This document shows, piece by piece, positions 6,800 to 7,200 of a DNA stretch of 7,200 nucleotides. Source of the DNA: Bacteroidota bacterium (GTDB taxonomy: Bacteria; Bacteroidota; Bacteroidia; 2-12-FULL-35-15). The position numbers and the translations under genes were made by a program. How positions within the stretch are numbered: position 1 is the first letter of the stretch; every line of letters begins with the position of its first letter. A model generated the notes under the pieces. The model was not told the origin of the DNA. It searched no databases and was given only the letters and a program-made list of their open reading frames with translations. Where the stretch lies: contig JAIOQD010000477.1 of assembly GCA_021413595.1 (NCBI GenBank), forward strand, positions 1 to 7,200, in the 5' to 3' direction.

Positions 6800-7200
6800 A
6801 TACAGTAACATGTCCTTTATATTCCAGCTTATTTAATTCAATAACATAAAAATAAGTGCCATTTTTTACTTTTAAACCGGAAGTTGTTCGCCCATCCCAT
6901 TTATTATTGATACTTGAAGAAGTGAATATTAGAATACCCCATCTATCGTAAATATTTATATTGAAGTTACCCAAGTTTTCTCCACTTAAATTTATTTTAA
7001 ATACATCATTAATACCATCATCATTTGGAGTAAATACATTCGGTATTTCTATTGCCGGACAAGAAATAACTAAACTGGTTTGTGCTGTTGATGGTGTTGC
7101 GCAAACAGCATTTGAAGTTAGCGTAACACTAATAATTTCACCAATCATAAATGAACCGGAAGTAGAATAATCAGAAGAGGTAGAATCTGTAATTTCATTA
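6792..7200 (-). CDS. C-terminal part of a second T9SS type B cargo protein (5' end outside window)
   Basis: On the minus strand the frame is open from the window edge to TAA at 6794-6792, giving 135 visible residues. There are 17 codons upstream of the first ATG (7148-7146), so that ATG is probably internal. The visible N-terminal part is Ser/Thr-rich (DSTSSDYSTSGSF) and continues into SVTLTSNAVCATPSTAQTS, which resembles the end of a PKD/Ig-like repeat common in Bacteroidetes surface proteins. Residues about 51-135 form a type B C-terminal sorting domain: IPNVFTPNDDGIND, IYDRWGILIF, KWDGR, NGTYFYVIEL and a final YKGHVTVLK. It follows the same plan as the C-terminus of the convergent gene ending at 6616, although the sequences differ well beyond the shared motifs. 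Export by T9SS to the surface or medium is expected from the family. The ligand is unknown because most of the protein lies outside the window. Confidence 0.9.
   Translation of the reverse strand, partial: NEITDSTSSDYSTSGSFMIGEIISVTLTSNAVCATPSTAQTSLVISCPAIEIPNVFTPNDDGINDVFKINLSGENLGNFNINIYDRWGILIFTSSSINNKWDGRTTSGLKVKNGTYFYVIELNKLEYKGHVTVLK

Noticed and set aside
6961..7170. Plus-strand open frame overlapping the minus-strand sorting domain
   Set aside because: It is antisense to a clearly conserved T9SS C-terminal domain and encodes no recognisable motif.

Overview
The window looks like a chromosomal fragment of a Bacteroidota (Bacteroidetes) organism. The evidence is moderate-to-low GC, A-rich gene leaders without strong Shine-Dalgarno sites, a UbiD of the Bacteroidetes type, and two proteins ending in a type B (gliding-motility-associated) C-terminal sorting domain of the type IX secretion system (T9SS). 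No rRNA, tRNA, CRISPR array or transposase gene was seen.

Layout. (1) 1-1336, plus strand: the 3' two thirds of a UbiD-family decarboxylase gene, cut by the window edge. It is interrupted near 1131-1141 by an apparent loss of about 35 nt that shifts the frame, so it is called a pseudogene (or an assembly error). A 7-nt tandem repeat lies in its reading frame just before the break. (2) 1337-1689: a gene-free spacer holding a 9-nt-period repeat, a strong intrinsic terminator and a second hairpin. (3) 1690-2976, plus: a cytoplasmic M16-family peptidase homologue that has lost the HxxEH zinc motif but keeps the R/Y substrate-binding pair, so probably a non-catalytic subunit. (4) 2977-3330: a cluster of four palindromic repeat-like sequences, two of which are read in frame inside the signal peptide of the next gene. 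(5) 3194-6616, plus: a large secreted modular protein with a conserved SHLMGGEITW-type N-terminal domain, about six fibronectin type III-like repeats and a T9SS type B C-terminal domain. (6) 6792-7200, minus: the C-terminal end of a second T9SS type B cargo, convergent with the first.

How the genes relate. The two right-hand genes are both predicted T9SS cargo for the cell surface or medium, but they face each other and so are not one operon. The UbiD and M16 genes look like unrelated housekeeping-type neighbours separated by a terminator. I see no convincing new multi-gene system. The most unusual feature is the cluster of palindromic repeats that seems to have invaded the 5' end of the secreted-protein gene while leaving a usable signal peptide. 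The broken ubiD and the unpartnered inactive M16 protein come next.
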